A DNA stretch of 64,000 nt. Origin: Rhodobacter xanthinilyticus. Lineage in GTDB: Bacteria > Pseudomonadota > Alphaproteobacteria > Rhodobacterales > Rhodobacteraceae. Each line of letters begins with the position of its first letter. Within the stretch, counting starts at the first letter, position 1. This document shows, piece after piece, positions 48,659-57,046 of this stretch. Below the pieces are notes generated by a model. The model ran no database searches. It had not been told where the DNA came from and saw only the letters and a program-made list of their open reading frames with translations. The position numbers were made by a program, and so were the translations under genes. Location: positions 2,017,501-2,081,500 of the forward strand of contig NZ_CP017781.1 of assembly GCF_001856665.1 (NCBI RefSeq), read 5' to 3'.

Positions 48659-50025
48659 CCCCGCGCCCGCCCAAACCCGCCGCCCGCCCCGACAAGGTCT
48701 CGCTCTGGCGCTACCTGCGGCTCTTTCGCGCCGATATCCTCTCGGCCCAGCCCGCCCGCCTCTACCGCGCCTGGATGGCCGAGTTCCGCACGCCGTTCTT
48801 CCGCTCCTACCTGTGCAACGACCCCGCCCTCGTCGATCTCGTCCTGCGCGAGCGCCCGATGGATTTCCCGAAATCCGACCGGATCCGCGAGGGGCTCAAA
48901 CCGCTCCTGCGCGAGAGCGTCTTCATCACCAATGGCGAGACCTGGGCGCGCCAACGCCGGATCATCGACCCCGCCTTCGAGGGCGGCAAACTACGCGAGA
49001 CCTTCCCCGCGATGTGGGATGCAGCCCAGGCCTGCACCGCCCGGCTGAGGATGAAGATCGGCCCGGAACCCCTTGAAATCGAGGCGGAAACCTCACACGC
49101 CGCAGCCGATGTGATCTTCCGCACGCTGTTCTCGATCCCGATCGAGAATGAAACCGCCCAAGCCGTCTTCGCCGAGTTCCGCGCCCATCAACGCTCCGCC
49201 CCGGTGGTGAACCTCGGCGCGCTCCTGCCGCTGCCGCGCTGGGTGCCGCGCTTTCACTCCCGCGCCACCAAACGCACCGCGCGCAAGATCCGCGCCCTGA
49301 TCGAGAGCCTGACCGCCGCCCGCGCCCGCGAGATCCGCGCCGGCACCGCGCCTGACGATCTCGCCACCAAGATCATGACCACCCCCGACCCGCAGACCGG
49401 CGAAACCTTCGGCACCGAGGAAATGGTCGATCAGGTCGCGATCTTCTTTCTCGCAGGCCATGAAACCTCCGCCTCGGCGCTCGCCTGGTCGCTCTATCTG
49501 CTCGCCTGCGCGCCCGAGTGGCAAGACCGCGTGGCCGCGGAAGCCCGCGCCGAAATCGGCCCCGAGATCCCCTATTTCTCGGTCCTGAGCCGGCTGAAAA
49601 CCGCCCGCGCGGTGTTTCGCGAGGCGATGCGCCTCTACCCGCCGGTGCCGATGTTCGTGCGCGAGGCGCGCTGCCCCGAACGCTTCCGCGACCGCGCGGT
49701 CGCGCCCGGCGCGCAGGTGGTGATCAGCCCCTGGCACCTGCACCGCCATGAACGGATCTGGGACAACCCCGACGATTTCGACCCCGGCCGCTGGGAGAGC
49801 GAAAACGGCAAGGAGGGCCAGCGCACGGCCTATATCCCGTTCTCGGCAGGCGCGCGCGTCTGCCCCGGCGCAGGCTTTGCCATGGCCGAAGGCCCGCTGA
49901 TCCTCGCAATGATCCTCAAGGAATTTCGTGTGGCCCCCGTCGAAGGGCGCGCGCCCGTGCCGGTCGCGCATCTGACCGTGCGCGGCCAGGATGGCATCTG
50001 GCTACACCTGACGCCGCGCGCGTGA
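48655..50025 (+). CDS. cytochrome P450
   Basis: 456 aa heme-thiolate monooxygenase. I-helix FLAGHETSASAL; K-helix ExxR in FREAMRLYPP; PERF-like region PDDFDPGRWES; heme loop PFSAGARVCPGAGFAMAE with the Cys ligand. No membrane anchor, as in bacterial class I enzymes. No ferredoxin or ferredoxin reductase gene nearby, so the electron donor is elsewhere. The architecture resembles fatty-acid/alkane-type P450s, but the substrate is not known. Confidence 0.94.
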   Translation: MTPRPPKPAARPDKVSLWRYLRLFRADILSAQPARLYRAWMAEFRTPFFRSYLCNDPALVDLVLRERPMDFPKSDRIREGLKPLLRESVFITNGETWARQRRIIDPAFEGGKLRETFPAMWDAAQACTARLRMKIGPEPLEIEAETSHAAADVIFRTLFSIPIENETAQAVFAEFRAHQRSAPVVNLGALLPLPRWVPRFHSRATKRTARKIRALIESLTAARAREIRAGTAPDDLATKIMTTPDPQTGETFGTEEMVDQVAIFFLAGHETSASALAWSLYLLACAPEWQDRVAAEARAEIGPEIPYFSVLSRLKTARAVFREAMRLYPPVPMFVREARCPERFRDRAVAPGAQVVISPWHLHRHERIWDNPDDFDPGRWESENGKEGQRTAYIPFSAGARVCPGAGFAMAEGPLILAMILKEFRVAPVEGRAPVPVAHLTVRGQDGIWLHLTPRA

Positions 50026-50028
50026 CCG

Positions 50029-50150
50029 CCCGCGCAGGGGGCGCTGCCCCTGCGCGGGCCTCACCCCCGGGATCTTTGCACATCATTGAAACGACACCGT
50101 CTTCAATGATGCAGAAATATCCTGCGGGGGTGCGGGGGCGCAAAGCCCCC
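50029..50150. repeat. composite element: two hairpins around family B palindrome, copy 2
   Basis: Left hairpin CCCGCGCAGGGG (50029-50040)/CCCCTGCGCGGG (50047-50058). Palindrome arms 50062-50090 (CACCCCCGGGATCTTT, GCA, CATCATTGAA) and 50102-50132 (TTCAATGATG, CAG, AAATATCC...). Right hairpin GGGGGC/GCCCCC (50134-50150). Sits between convergent P450 and carboxypeptidase genes and probably ends both transcripts. Confidence 0.85.
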
Positions 50151-50158
50151 GTCGTCGC

Positions 50159-51628
50159 TCAAACCCCGTAGATCGCGCCGAATTTCGCCTCGAGATAGTC
50201 CAGAAGTGGCCCCTCGTTCGGCGCAAAGCCGCAGGCCGCCGCGATCGTCTCGGCCGGCGCGCGCAGGCTGCCGTGGCGTTGCAGGTTTTCGCGCAGCCAG
50301 TCGGTCGCGGGTTTGGCCGTGCCCCCGGCCAGCGCCGCATCGAGCCCCGGCACCGCCGCGCGCATCGCCTGGTTGAGGCAGCCCGCGTAGACATTGCCGA
50401 GCGCATAGGTCGGGAAATAGCCAAAGAGCCCGCAAGACCAATGCACGTCCTGCAAGAACCCGTGCGAGGGCTTGTCGACCTTCACCCCGAAATCCGCCTC
50501 GAACCGCGCATTCCACGCCTCCTCGAGATCTGCCACTTCGAGCGACCCGCCGATCAGTGCGCGCTCGAGATCGAAGCGCAGCATCACATGCAGGTTGTAG
50601 TGCAGCTCATCGGCTTCGGTGCGGATGAAGCCGGGGCTGACCCGGTTCACGATCGCGTAGAACTCCTCGGCATCGCGCACCCCGAAGTCGCCGAAGGCAT
50701 CGACCATCCGCGTGAAGAGCCAGCCGGTGAAGGCGCGCGAGCGGCCGAGCTGGTTCTCGTAGATCCGGCTTTGGCTCTCATGCACGCCCATCGAGGCGCC
50801 GCGCCCGAGCGGGGTGAGCAGATAGGCCGGCTCGATCGCCTGTTCATAGCAGGCATGGCCGGTTTCATGGATCGTCGAATAGAGGCAGTTGAACGGCTCG
50901 GCCTCGACCACGCGGGTGGTGATGCGCACATCCTGCCCCGAGCCCGAGCAGAACGGATGCACCGCAAGATCGAGCCGCCCGCGTGTCCAGTCATAGCCGA
51001 AGGCCGAGGCCGCGATCCGCGCGAGGCGCAGCTGCGTGGCCTCCGGAAAGCCCGCCGCGATCACCGGCACGCGGCGCTCGGCGCCGAGCACCTTCTCGCG
51101 CAGCGCGACGAGCCGCGGGCGCATCCGGTCGAACATCGCGCCGATCTGGCGATGGGTCGCGCCGGGCTCGTAATCCTCGAGGAGCGCGTCGTAAAGATCG
51201 CCCTCGGAGAGGCAGGCCGCCGCCTCGCGCTTGAGCCGCACGACCTCCTCGAGGGTCGGCAGAAAGGCCGCAGGCGCCTCGTTCGCCCGCGCCTCGGCCC
51301 AGATGCCCTGAGCGCGCGACACGAGCCGCGCCAGTTCGGTCGCGAGCCGCGCCGGGATCCGCGTGGTGCGGTTGTAGCTGCGCGCCACGAGATCGAGGCT
51401 GCGCGCCTCGGCCGGGGTGGTGGCCTCCGCCCGCGCCAGCCAATCCTCGATCCGCGGGTCGGTGCGCCGCGCATGCAGCACCGATTCGAGCGCCGCCATT
51501 TCCTCGGCGCGCTGATCGGCGGCGCCGCGCGGCATCACCGTCTCCTGATCCCAGCCGAGCCGCTCGGCGATGCCCGAGAGCGCCTCCGTCTCCCGCTGGA
51601 ACGTCATAAGCTCCTGAAATGCGGTCAT
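50159..51628 (-). CDS. carboxypeptidase Taq (M32 family)
   Basis: 489-aa zinc carboxypeptidase. Zinc motif STIHETGHACYEQ with the third ligand in MGVHESQSRIYEN; HPFCSGSGQDVRITTR and the C-terminal GYFPTYALGNVYA are M32 signatures. Helical throughout, cytoplasmic. The ATG at 51628 follows GAGGAGCAAA. Start overlaps the ctaA-like stop by four bases, so the two are co-transcribed. Confidence 0.94.
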   Translation of the reverse strand: MTAFQELMTFQRETEALSGIAERLGWDQETVMPRGAADQRAEEMAALESVLHARRTDPRIEDWLARAEATTPAEARSLDLVARSYNRTTRIPARLATELARLVSRAQGIWAEARANEAPAAFLPTLEEVVRLKREAAACLSEGDLYDALLEDYEPGATHRQIGAMFDRMRPRLVALREKVLGAERRVPVIAAGFPEATQLRLARIAASAFGYDWTRGRLDLAVHPFCSGSGQDVRITTRVVEAEPFNCLYSTIHETGHACYEQAIEPAYLLTPLGRGASMGVHESQSRIYENQLGRSRAFTGWLFTRMVDAFGDFGVRDAEEFYAIVNRVSPGFIRTEADELHYNLHVMLRFDLERALIGGSLEVADLEEAWNARFEADFGVKVDKPSHGFLQDVHWSCGLFGYFPTYALGNVYAGCLNQAMRAAVPGLDAALAGGTAKPATDWLRENLQRHGSLRAPAETIAAACGFAPNEGPLLDYLEAKFGAIYGV

Positions 51629-52659
51629 TTTGCTCCTCCTCGGATGGATTGCACGATGGGCAGGCGGGCGAGGATCCGGGCGCGGATCGTGGCGAGCCAG
51701 AGCAGGATGGCGCCCACGCCATGCGCGAGGCCAAAGCTCAAGGGCGCGGCATGGACCACGCTCGCGATGCCGAGCGCGGCTTGCAAGATCGCCAGCGCGC
51801 CGAGCCAGAGAAACGCGGTCTGCGTCACCGGATGGGCCGAACGGCGGCCCTTCAGCGCCGCGACGAGCGCCAGGATCACGACGAGATAGCCAAGGCCGCG
51901 ATGCGCGAACTGGATCAGCGCGGTGTTCTCCCACAGCGCGCCGTCAAGCGCCCCCGCGGGCCAGAGCGCGCCCCCCATCAAGGGCCAATCGGTGAAGCTG
52001 CGCCCGGCGTCGAGCCCGGCGAGCATGCCGCCAAGCAGGATCTGCACGAGGCTCAGATGCATCACCCCGGTCGCGAGCCCCGCAAGCCGCCGCTCGCCAA
52101 GCCGGCGCGCCTGCAAGAGCGCGGCCTCGGGGCGCGCCAGCCGCAGCCAGCTGCCCGCCGCCATGCCAAGCGCCGCAAAGCCGCCCAGCACCGACGAGCC
52201 CGTCGCCACCGCCGCCGAAACGCCCGAAAGCCCGGGCAGCCAGCCGCCCATGCCCCCCGCGCCCGCAAGCGTGAGCCCAATGCCCGCAATCGCCCAGCCG
52301 CGCCCCTTCGGCAACCGCCCGGTCAGGCCAAAGCCCAGCACGCCCAAGACCCAGCCAAGAAGCGCCCCCCGCCCCGCAGAGGCCGCAAGCCATGGCAGAA
52401 CCGCCCCCGGCGCACCCTCGGCACCAGGCACCGGCGCAAACCAACCGAGCTCCAGCCCCGCCCCCGCCAGCGCCGGATCGAGAAGCCGCGCCGCGCCCCC
52501 CAGAAGCAGCATCGCCCCGATCAGCGCCACCAGAGCCGCAAGCCAAAGCCGCACCGCGCCGCGCCCGCCCTTCGGGCCTGCGTCGATCATGCCCCCACGA
52601 GGCGCCTGCGGGCGGCTCTCGGCGCCCACCTCTTCGAAAATGCTGCGCTTTTGGCCCAT
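51625..52659 (-). CDS. ctaA: heme A synthase homologue with degenerate first half
   Basis: 344-aa membrane protein of the COX15/CtaA family. The N-terminal tail (FEEVGAESRPQAPRGGMID) and the second four-helix bundle are normal: GVMHLSLVQILLGG, AGLDAGRSFTDWPLMGG, FAHRGLGYLV. The first bundle has lost the family motifs: TRLTxSGLSIxEW reads ARLLDPALAGAG, the EWxHR segment reads AASAGRGA, and the next heme-ligand His is also gone. In B. subtilis CtaA the first-half histidines form the catalytic heme site, so this protein probably cannot make heme A. The ATG at 52659 follows AGGGGGAGCTG. Coupled to carboxypeptidase Taq. Confidence 0.82.
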   Translation of the reverse strand: MGQKRSIFEEVGAESRPQAPRGGMIDAGPKGGRGAVRLWLAALVALIGAMLLLGGAARLLDPALAGAGLELGWFAPVPGAEGAPGAVLPWLAASAGRGALLGWVLGVLGFGLTGRLPKGRGWAIAGIGLTLAGAGGMGGWLPGLSGVSAAVATGSSVLGGFAALGMAAGSWLRLARPEAALLQARRLGERRLAGLATGVMHLSLVQILLGGMLAGLDAGRSFTDWPLMGGALWPAGALDGALWENTALIQFAHRGLGYLVVILALVAALKGRRSAHPVTQTAFLWLGALAILQAALGIASVVHAAPLSFGLAHGVGAILLWLATIRARILARLPIVQSIRGGAK

Positions 52660-52712
52660 CAGCTCCCCCTTGGTCGTCGCCCCGACCCTAGGCTTTGGCC
52701 CGGGCGGGAGCA

Positions 52713-52840
52713 AGGGGGCGCTGCCCCGTCTGCCTGCGGCATTCACCCCCGGGATATTTGCACATCGTTGAAGAGGACAAGCCGTTTCAATGATGTCGAA
52801 ATATCCCGGGGGGCCCGGAACGGGCGGGGGCAGCGCCCCC
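52713..52840. repeat. composite element: two hairpins around family B palindrome, copy 3
   Basis: Left hairpin GGGGGCGCTGCCCC (about 52714-52727). Palindrome arms 52744-52772 (CACCCCCGGGATATTT, GCA, CATCGTTGAA) and 52785-52813 (TTTCAATGATG, TCG, AAATATCCCGGGGGG). Right hairpin GGGGG-CAGCG-CCCCC (52826-52840). Unlike copies 1 and 2, both flanking genes point the same way: the element sits upstream of ctaA and downstream of the HExxH gene. Confidence 0.85.
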
Positions 52841-52847
52841 TCCGGCC

Positions 52848-53549
52848 TCAGGGCAAGCGCGCCCCCGCCGCGAGCGCCGCGAGCACCGCCGCGCGCCCGC
52901 CCCGCGCCTCGGCCCACAGATACACCGCACAGGCGGCTTCGGCGTAGAGCATCCGGTCCAGGGCCGCGGCCGGCGCCCAATCGAACGGGCTTTGCGGCAG
53001 ATCGGCGCGCGGGGGGCGCAGGCAGGGCGCGGGCGGCGGGCCGAGATAGCGCGGGTCTTGCGAGATCAGCACCGAGAGCCCCTCGTCGAACCAGGTCGGC
53101 ATCCGGCCGCTGAGCTGCCCCCAAAGGCCGAGCCGGGCATGGGTCTCGGTATGGGCGAGCTCATGGGTGAGGATCGTCAGCCCGAGCCCGCGTGGCGCAA
53201 GCCGCACCACCGACACGGGGCCCAGCGAATAGGTCACCGCCGCCGCCCCGCGCCCGCCGAGCGCGCGGTCACAGGCCGCGCTCGCGCAGGCAAGGATCCG
53301 CAGATGCGCCCGGGCGGGCCCGTAAAAGGCCGCGACATTGGCCCGCGCGGCGGCGATCTCGGCGAGGAGCGCTGCGCGCTCGGGCGCCGCCATGCCGGCC
53401 TCCACGAAGACCCCGGGCGCCGCCTCGGCGAGCCCATAGGCCCCCGGCGCCAATGCCCCGCGCAGCACCGGCAGGAACGCGACCAGCGCGCCGAGCCCCA
53501 AGAGCCCGCCCGCCACCATCGCCAGAAGGGAGAGTTTCAGCGCCCGCAT
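52848..53549 (-). CDS. membrane-anchored HExxH (gluzincin-like) protein
   Basis: 233 aa. N-terminal signal anchor (LSLLAMVAGGLLGLGALVAFL), then a periplasmic domain with zinc motif LTHELAHTETHARLG and a following WFDEGLSVLIS whose Glu would be the third ligand. This is the peptidase-MA-like/gluzincin pattern. RILACASAACDRALGG gives two Cys that may pair. No known substrate. The start at 53549 lacks a strong ribosome binding site. Confidence 0.78.
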   Translation of the reverse strand: MRALKLSLLAMVAGGLLGLGALVAFLPVLRGALAPGAYGLAEAAPGVFVEAGMAAPERAALLAEIAAARANVAAFYGPARAHLRILACASAACDRALGGRGAAAVTYSLGPVSVVRLAPRGLGLTILTHELAHTETHARLGLWGQLSGRMPTWFDEGLSVLISQDPRYLGPPPAPCLRPPRADLPQSPFDWAPAAALDRMLYAEAACAVYLWAEARGGRAAVLAALAAGARLP

Positions 53550-53588
53550 CCCGCAAAGGTGACGCCTGGGCGCGCGCGCGGCAAGGGC

Positions 53589-54323
53589 TCAGCCCTGCGA
53601 GCGGGTGATTTGCCGCAGCATCCCGTGCAGCGTCTGCACATCGGCGCGGGTGAACGGCATCCGCGACCACAGGTTGCGCAGGTTGAGCTTCATCGGCGCG
53701 GCCTTGGTCGGCGGATAGAAAAACCCCGCCGCCTCGAGCTTCTCCTCGAAATGATCGCCGAGCTTCTCGATCTCGATCCGGCTGGCCGGATCCGCCCCCG
53801 CGAGCCCCGGGTCGACGGGCAGCGCGCCGACCTCCTGGCGCATGAATTCATAGCCCGTCAGCAGCACCGCCTGCGCGAGGTTGAGCGAGGGGAAGGCCGG
53901 GTTCACCGGCACGGAGATGATCGCATTGGCGCGGCTCACATCGTCGTTCTCGAGCCCGGTGCGCTCGGGCCCGAAAAGCACCGCCACCCGCTGCCCCGCC
54001 GCGATCCGCGCCCGCGCCTCGGCCATCGCGGTCTCGGGGGTGTAGATCGGCTTCGTCAGCTCACGCGCGCGCGCCGTCGTCGCGAAGACGAAATCGCAAT
54101 CCCCGATCGCGGCCGGCAGATCGTCAAACACCCCCGCATGTTCGAGCACCGCCCCCGCCGCGCCCGAGGCCATCGCCACCGCCTTCGGGTTCGGCCAGCC
54201 ATCGCGCGGCGCCACCAGCCGCATCCGCTCCAGCCCGAAGTTCAGCATCGCCCGCGCCGCGGCGCCGATGTTCTCGCCCATCTGCGGGCGCACGAGGATG
54301 AAAAGCGGGGGCGTTGGGGTCAT
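53589..54323 (-). CDS. tRNA/rRNA methyltransferase of the SpoU family (TrmJ-like)
   Basis: 244 aa. SPOUT fold: FILVRPQMGENIGAAARAMLNFG at the N-terminus, FATTARAREL, then the knotted SAM site VLFGPERTGLENDDVSRAN and PVNPAFPSLNLAQAVLL. The C-terminal helical extension (about 75 aa) fits TrmJ, which methylates the 2'-O of nucleotide 32 in tRNA. TrmJ is the best guess; another SpoU member is possible. Starts 97 bases from the divergent thiE-like gene. Confidence 0.88.
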   Translation of the reverse strand: MTPTPPLFILVRPQMGENIGAAARAMLNFGLERMRLVAPRDGWPNPKAVAMASGAAGAVLEHAGVFDDLPAAIGDCDFVFATTARARELTKPIYTPETAMAEARARIAAGQRVAVLFGPERTGLENDDVSRANAIISVPVNPAFPSLNLAQAVLLTGYEFMRQEVGALPVDPGLAGADPASRIEIEKLGDHFEEKLEAAGFFYPPTKAAPMKLNLRNLWSRMPFTRADVQTLHGMLRQITRSQG

Positions 54324-54419
54324 GGTGGCTCCTTTCGGCCCCCCCATACGCGCGCGCAAACCCTCTGGCAAGGGCGGCCCCCCTGCGCTAGAAGGCTCGG
54401 CAAACCGAAAGGACGCGCC

Positions 54420-55040
54420 ATGGCCGAGCTCGAACGCCCGCAGATCTACCTCATCACGCCGCCGAGCTTTTCGCTCGACACCTTCCCGGCCACGCTCTCG
54501 CGGGTGCTGGCCGCCCATGAGGTCGCCTGCATCCGCCTCGCGCTCGCCTCGCGCGACGAGGATGAGGTGATGCGCGCGGCCGATGCGGTGCGGGTGGTGG
54601 CGCATGAACATGACGTGGCGCTGGTGATCGAGGATCACATCGCGCTCGTCGAGCGCCACGGGCTCGATGGCGTGCATCTGACCGATGGCGCGCGCTCGGT
54701 GCGCGCCGCGCGCAAGGCGCTCGGCCCCGATGCGATCGTCGGCGCCTTCTGTGGCGCCTCGAAACATGAGGGGATGAACGCGGGCGAGGCGGGGGCCGAT
54801 TATGTGGCCTTCGGCCCGGCGGGCGCCTCCGCGCTCGGCCATGGCGCGCGCGCCGAGGCCGATCTTTTCGCATGGTGGACCGAGATGATCGAGGTGCCGG
54901 TGGTGGCCGAGGGCGCGCTCGATGCGGATCTCGTCGCCGCCCTCGCGCCGAAGACCGATTTCTTCGGCATCGGCGCCGAGATCTGGGCCGAGGACGACCC
55001 GGCCGCCGCGCTCGGCCGGCTGATCGCGGCGATGGGCTGA
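54420..55040 (+). CDS. thiamine-phosphate synthase-like (ThiE/TenI) protein
   Basis: 206-aa TIM barrel: RPQIYLITPP at the N-terminus, VALVIEDHIALVERHGLDGVHL, and DYVAFGPAGASALGH in place of the ThiE motif YxGxGPxxxTxTK. The missing Lys/Thr-rich loop makes true thiamine-phosphate synthase activity doubtful; it could be a TenI-like paralogue. The ATG at 54420 follows GAAAGGACGCGCC. Followed after four bases by a kinase gene. Confidence 0.78.
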   Translation: MAELERPQIYLITPPSFSLDTFPATLSRVLAAHEVACIRLALASRDEDEVMRAADAVRVVAHEHDVALVIEDHIALVERHGLDGVHLTDGARSVRAARKALGPDAIVGAFCGASKHEGMNAGEAGADYVAFGPAGASALGHGARAEADLFAWWTEMIEVPVVAEGALDADLVAALAPKTDFFGIGAEIWAEDDPAAALGRLIAAMG

Positions 55041-55044
55041 GCCG

Positions 55045-55743
55045 ATGGAGGCGGGGGAGGCGCGCGAATTCTGGCTGGGCGACAGCGACGGGCCGATGGG
55101 CGACGTGGGCGCCTTCATGGCCAGCGAGCTGCGCGTCGACCGCGCCGATCTCGCCGCCTATATCCGCCAGATCGAGGCGCCGCGCGCGCTGATCGCGGTG
55201 GTCGGCGCGCCGGCCTCGGGCAAGAGCCATCTCGCCGCCGAACTTGCCGCCGAACTGAACGCCCACGCGCCCGGCTCGGCGGTGGTGGTGGCGATGGACG
55301 GCTTTCACCTGCCCAACCGGGTGCTCGCCGAGCGCGGCCTGCTGCCCCGCAAGGGCGCGCCGGAAACCTTTGATATCGAAGGGCTTTCGCGCAGCCTCGG
55401 CGCGATCCGCGCGCCCGGCACCGCGCATCTCGTGCCGGTCTTCGACCGCGCCGCCGACGAGCCCGACCCGGAGGGCGCCGCGATCCCCGCCACCGCGCGC
55501 CATCTGATCGTCGAGGGCAATTATCTGCTCCTGACCCGCCCGGGCTGGCGCGATCTCTTCCCGCTGTTCGACCTCACGATCCGCCTCGCGGTGCCCGAGG
55601 CCACCTTGCGCGCCCGCCTCGCCGCGCGCTGGGCCGATCTGCCCGCCGACGAGGCCGCCCGCAAGATCGAGGAGAACGATCTGCCCAACGGCCGGCTGCT
55701 GCGCACCGAGAACCGCGCCGCCGATCTCGTCATCGCCGGCTGA
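55045..55743 (+). CDS. P-loop kinase (uridine kinase/phosphoribulokinase-like)
   Basis: 232 aa. Walker A VVGAPASGKSHLA, VVAMDGFHLPNRVL (the Asp-Gly-Phe-His signature of the uridine/pantothenate kinase group), IVEGNYLLL and RLAARWADL. It resembles the nucleoside/fructose kinase-like proteins of this group (FrcK type); the substrate is uncertain. The start is uncertain: the ATG at 55045 has little ribosome binding site, and ATG 55096 or 55117 are possible. Confidence 0.8.
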   Translation: MEAGEAREFWLGDSDGPMGDVGAFMASELRVDRADLAAYIRQIEAPRALIAVVGAPASGKSHLAAELAAELNAHAPGSAVVVAMDGFHLPNRVLAERGLLPRKGAPETFDIEGLSRSLGAIRAPGTAHLVPVFDRAADEPDPEGAAIPATARHLIVEGNYLLLTRPGWRDLFPLFDLTIRLAVPEATLRARLAARWADLPADEAARKIEENDLPNGRLLRTENRAADLVIAG

Positions 55744-55792
55744 GCCCTTCCCTCCGGCCCGCCCTTGCGCCATGATCGGCGCGGAGGCCCCG

Positions 55793-57043
55793 ATGACCCC
55801 GACCGAAACCCTGCTTCTCGATCTCGCGACCGCGCTCGCGATCGGGCTCCTTGTCGGGCTCGAACGCGGCTGGCGCGAGCGCGACGACCCGGAGGGCAGC
55901 CGCACCGCCGGGCTGCGCAGCTTCGGCATCTTCGGGCTGATGGGCGGGGTCTTTGCGGCGCTGAGCGTGGCCTCGGGCGCGGCGAGCGTCCTCGCGGCGG
56001 GGTTCCTCGGCTTTGCGCTGCTCTTTGGCGCGTTTCAGTGGCGCGAGGCGGTGCATGACGGCACCTTCTCGGTGACCTCGCTGCTTGCGGGGCTGACGAC
56101 CTTCGGCCTCGGCGCGTTGGCGGTGCTGGGCGACCGGGGGGTGGCGGTGGCCGCGGCCACGGCGCTGACCGCGCTTCTGGCCAGCCGCGAGGTGCTGCAC
56201 GCGGGTCTGCGGCGCCTGAGCTGGGCCGAGCTGCGTTCGGCGCTGGTGCTTGCGGTGATGAGCGCGATCGTGCTGCCGCTCCTGCCTGATCGCACGATCG
56301 ACCCCTGGGGCGGGCTGAACCCGCGCCAGATCTGGCTCTTCACGGTGCTGATCGCGACGATCTCCTACGCGGGCTATATCGCGGTGCGGGTGCTCGGGGC
56401 ACGGCGCGGGGTGCTGGTGAGCGGGCTTGCGGGCGCGCTCGTTTCCTCGACGGCGGTGACGGTGGCGCTCGCGCGGATGGCGCGCGAGGGGGCGGCGCGG
56501 CCCTTGGCCGGGGCGGCGATGCTGGCGGCGCTCGTGTCGATCCTGCGGGTGAGCGGGGTGGTCGCGCTCCTGACCCCCGCGCTCCTGCCCCATATCGCGG
56601 GGCCGGTCGGCGCGGGCGGGCTCGTGCTCGCGCTCGCGGGCGGCGCGCTGATCGCGCGCGGCGCGCCCGCCGCCCCCGCGCCCGAGCCGCTGCGCAACCC
56701 CTTTGATCTGCGCGCGCTTCTGGCCTTCGCGGCCGGTTTCGCCGCGCTCTCGGTGGCCAACGCCGCGCTGGTGGGGCGCTTTGGCGCGACCAGCCTGCTC
56801 GCCAGCTCGGCGCTTTCCGCGCTGTTCGATGTCGATGTGGCGGTGCTCAGCGCGCTGCGCCTTGACCCGGCCACGCTCGGCCCCGATCTGATCGCGCGCG
56901 CGGTGCTTGTCGCGCTCGCCGCCAATACGGTGGGCAAAGTCGCGCTCGCGGCGGCTGCGGGGCCTGCGCGGTTCTGGGCGCCGCTCGGGCTTGCCAGCCT
57001 CGCCGCGCTGGCCGCGGGAGGGGCCGCCTGGGCGCTCCTCTAG
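55793..57043 (+). CDS. MgtC/DUF4010 family membrane protein
   Basis: 416 aa with about twelve hydrophobic segments. The N-terminal MgtC-like part holds AIGLLVGLERGWRER and SRTAGLRSFGIFGLMGG; the C-terminal DUF4010 part holds GLAGALVSSTAVTVALARMAR and ASSALSALFDVDVAVLS. The ATG at 55793 follows GGAGGCCCCG; an upstream ATG at 55772 is less well placed. Transported ion or role unknown. Converges on tgt with three bases between stops. Confidence 0.85.
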   Translation: MTPTETLLLDLATALAIGLLVGLERGWRERDDPEGSRTAGLRSFGIFGLMGGVFAALSVASGAASVLAAGFLGFALLFGAFQWREAVHDGTFSVTSLLAGLTTFGLGALAVLGDRGVAVAAATALTALLASREVLHAGLRRLSWAELRSALVLAVMSAIVLPLLPDRTIDPWGGLNPRQIWLFTVLIATISYAGYIAVRVLGARRGVLVSGLAGALVSSTAVTVALARMAREGAARPLAGAAMLAALVSILRVSGVVALLTPALLPHIAGPVGAGGLVLALAGGALIARGAPAAPAPEPLRNPFDLRALLAFAAGFAALSVANAALVGRFGATSLLASSALSALFDVDVAVLSALRLDPATLGPDLIARAVLVALAANTVGKVALAAAAGPARFWAPLGLASLAALAAGGAAWALL

Positions 57044-57046
57044 GCC

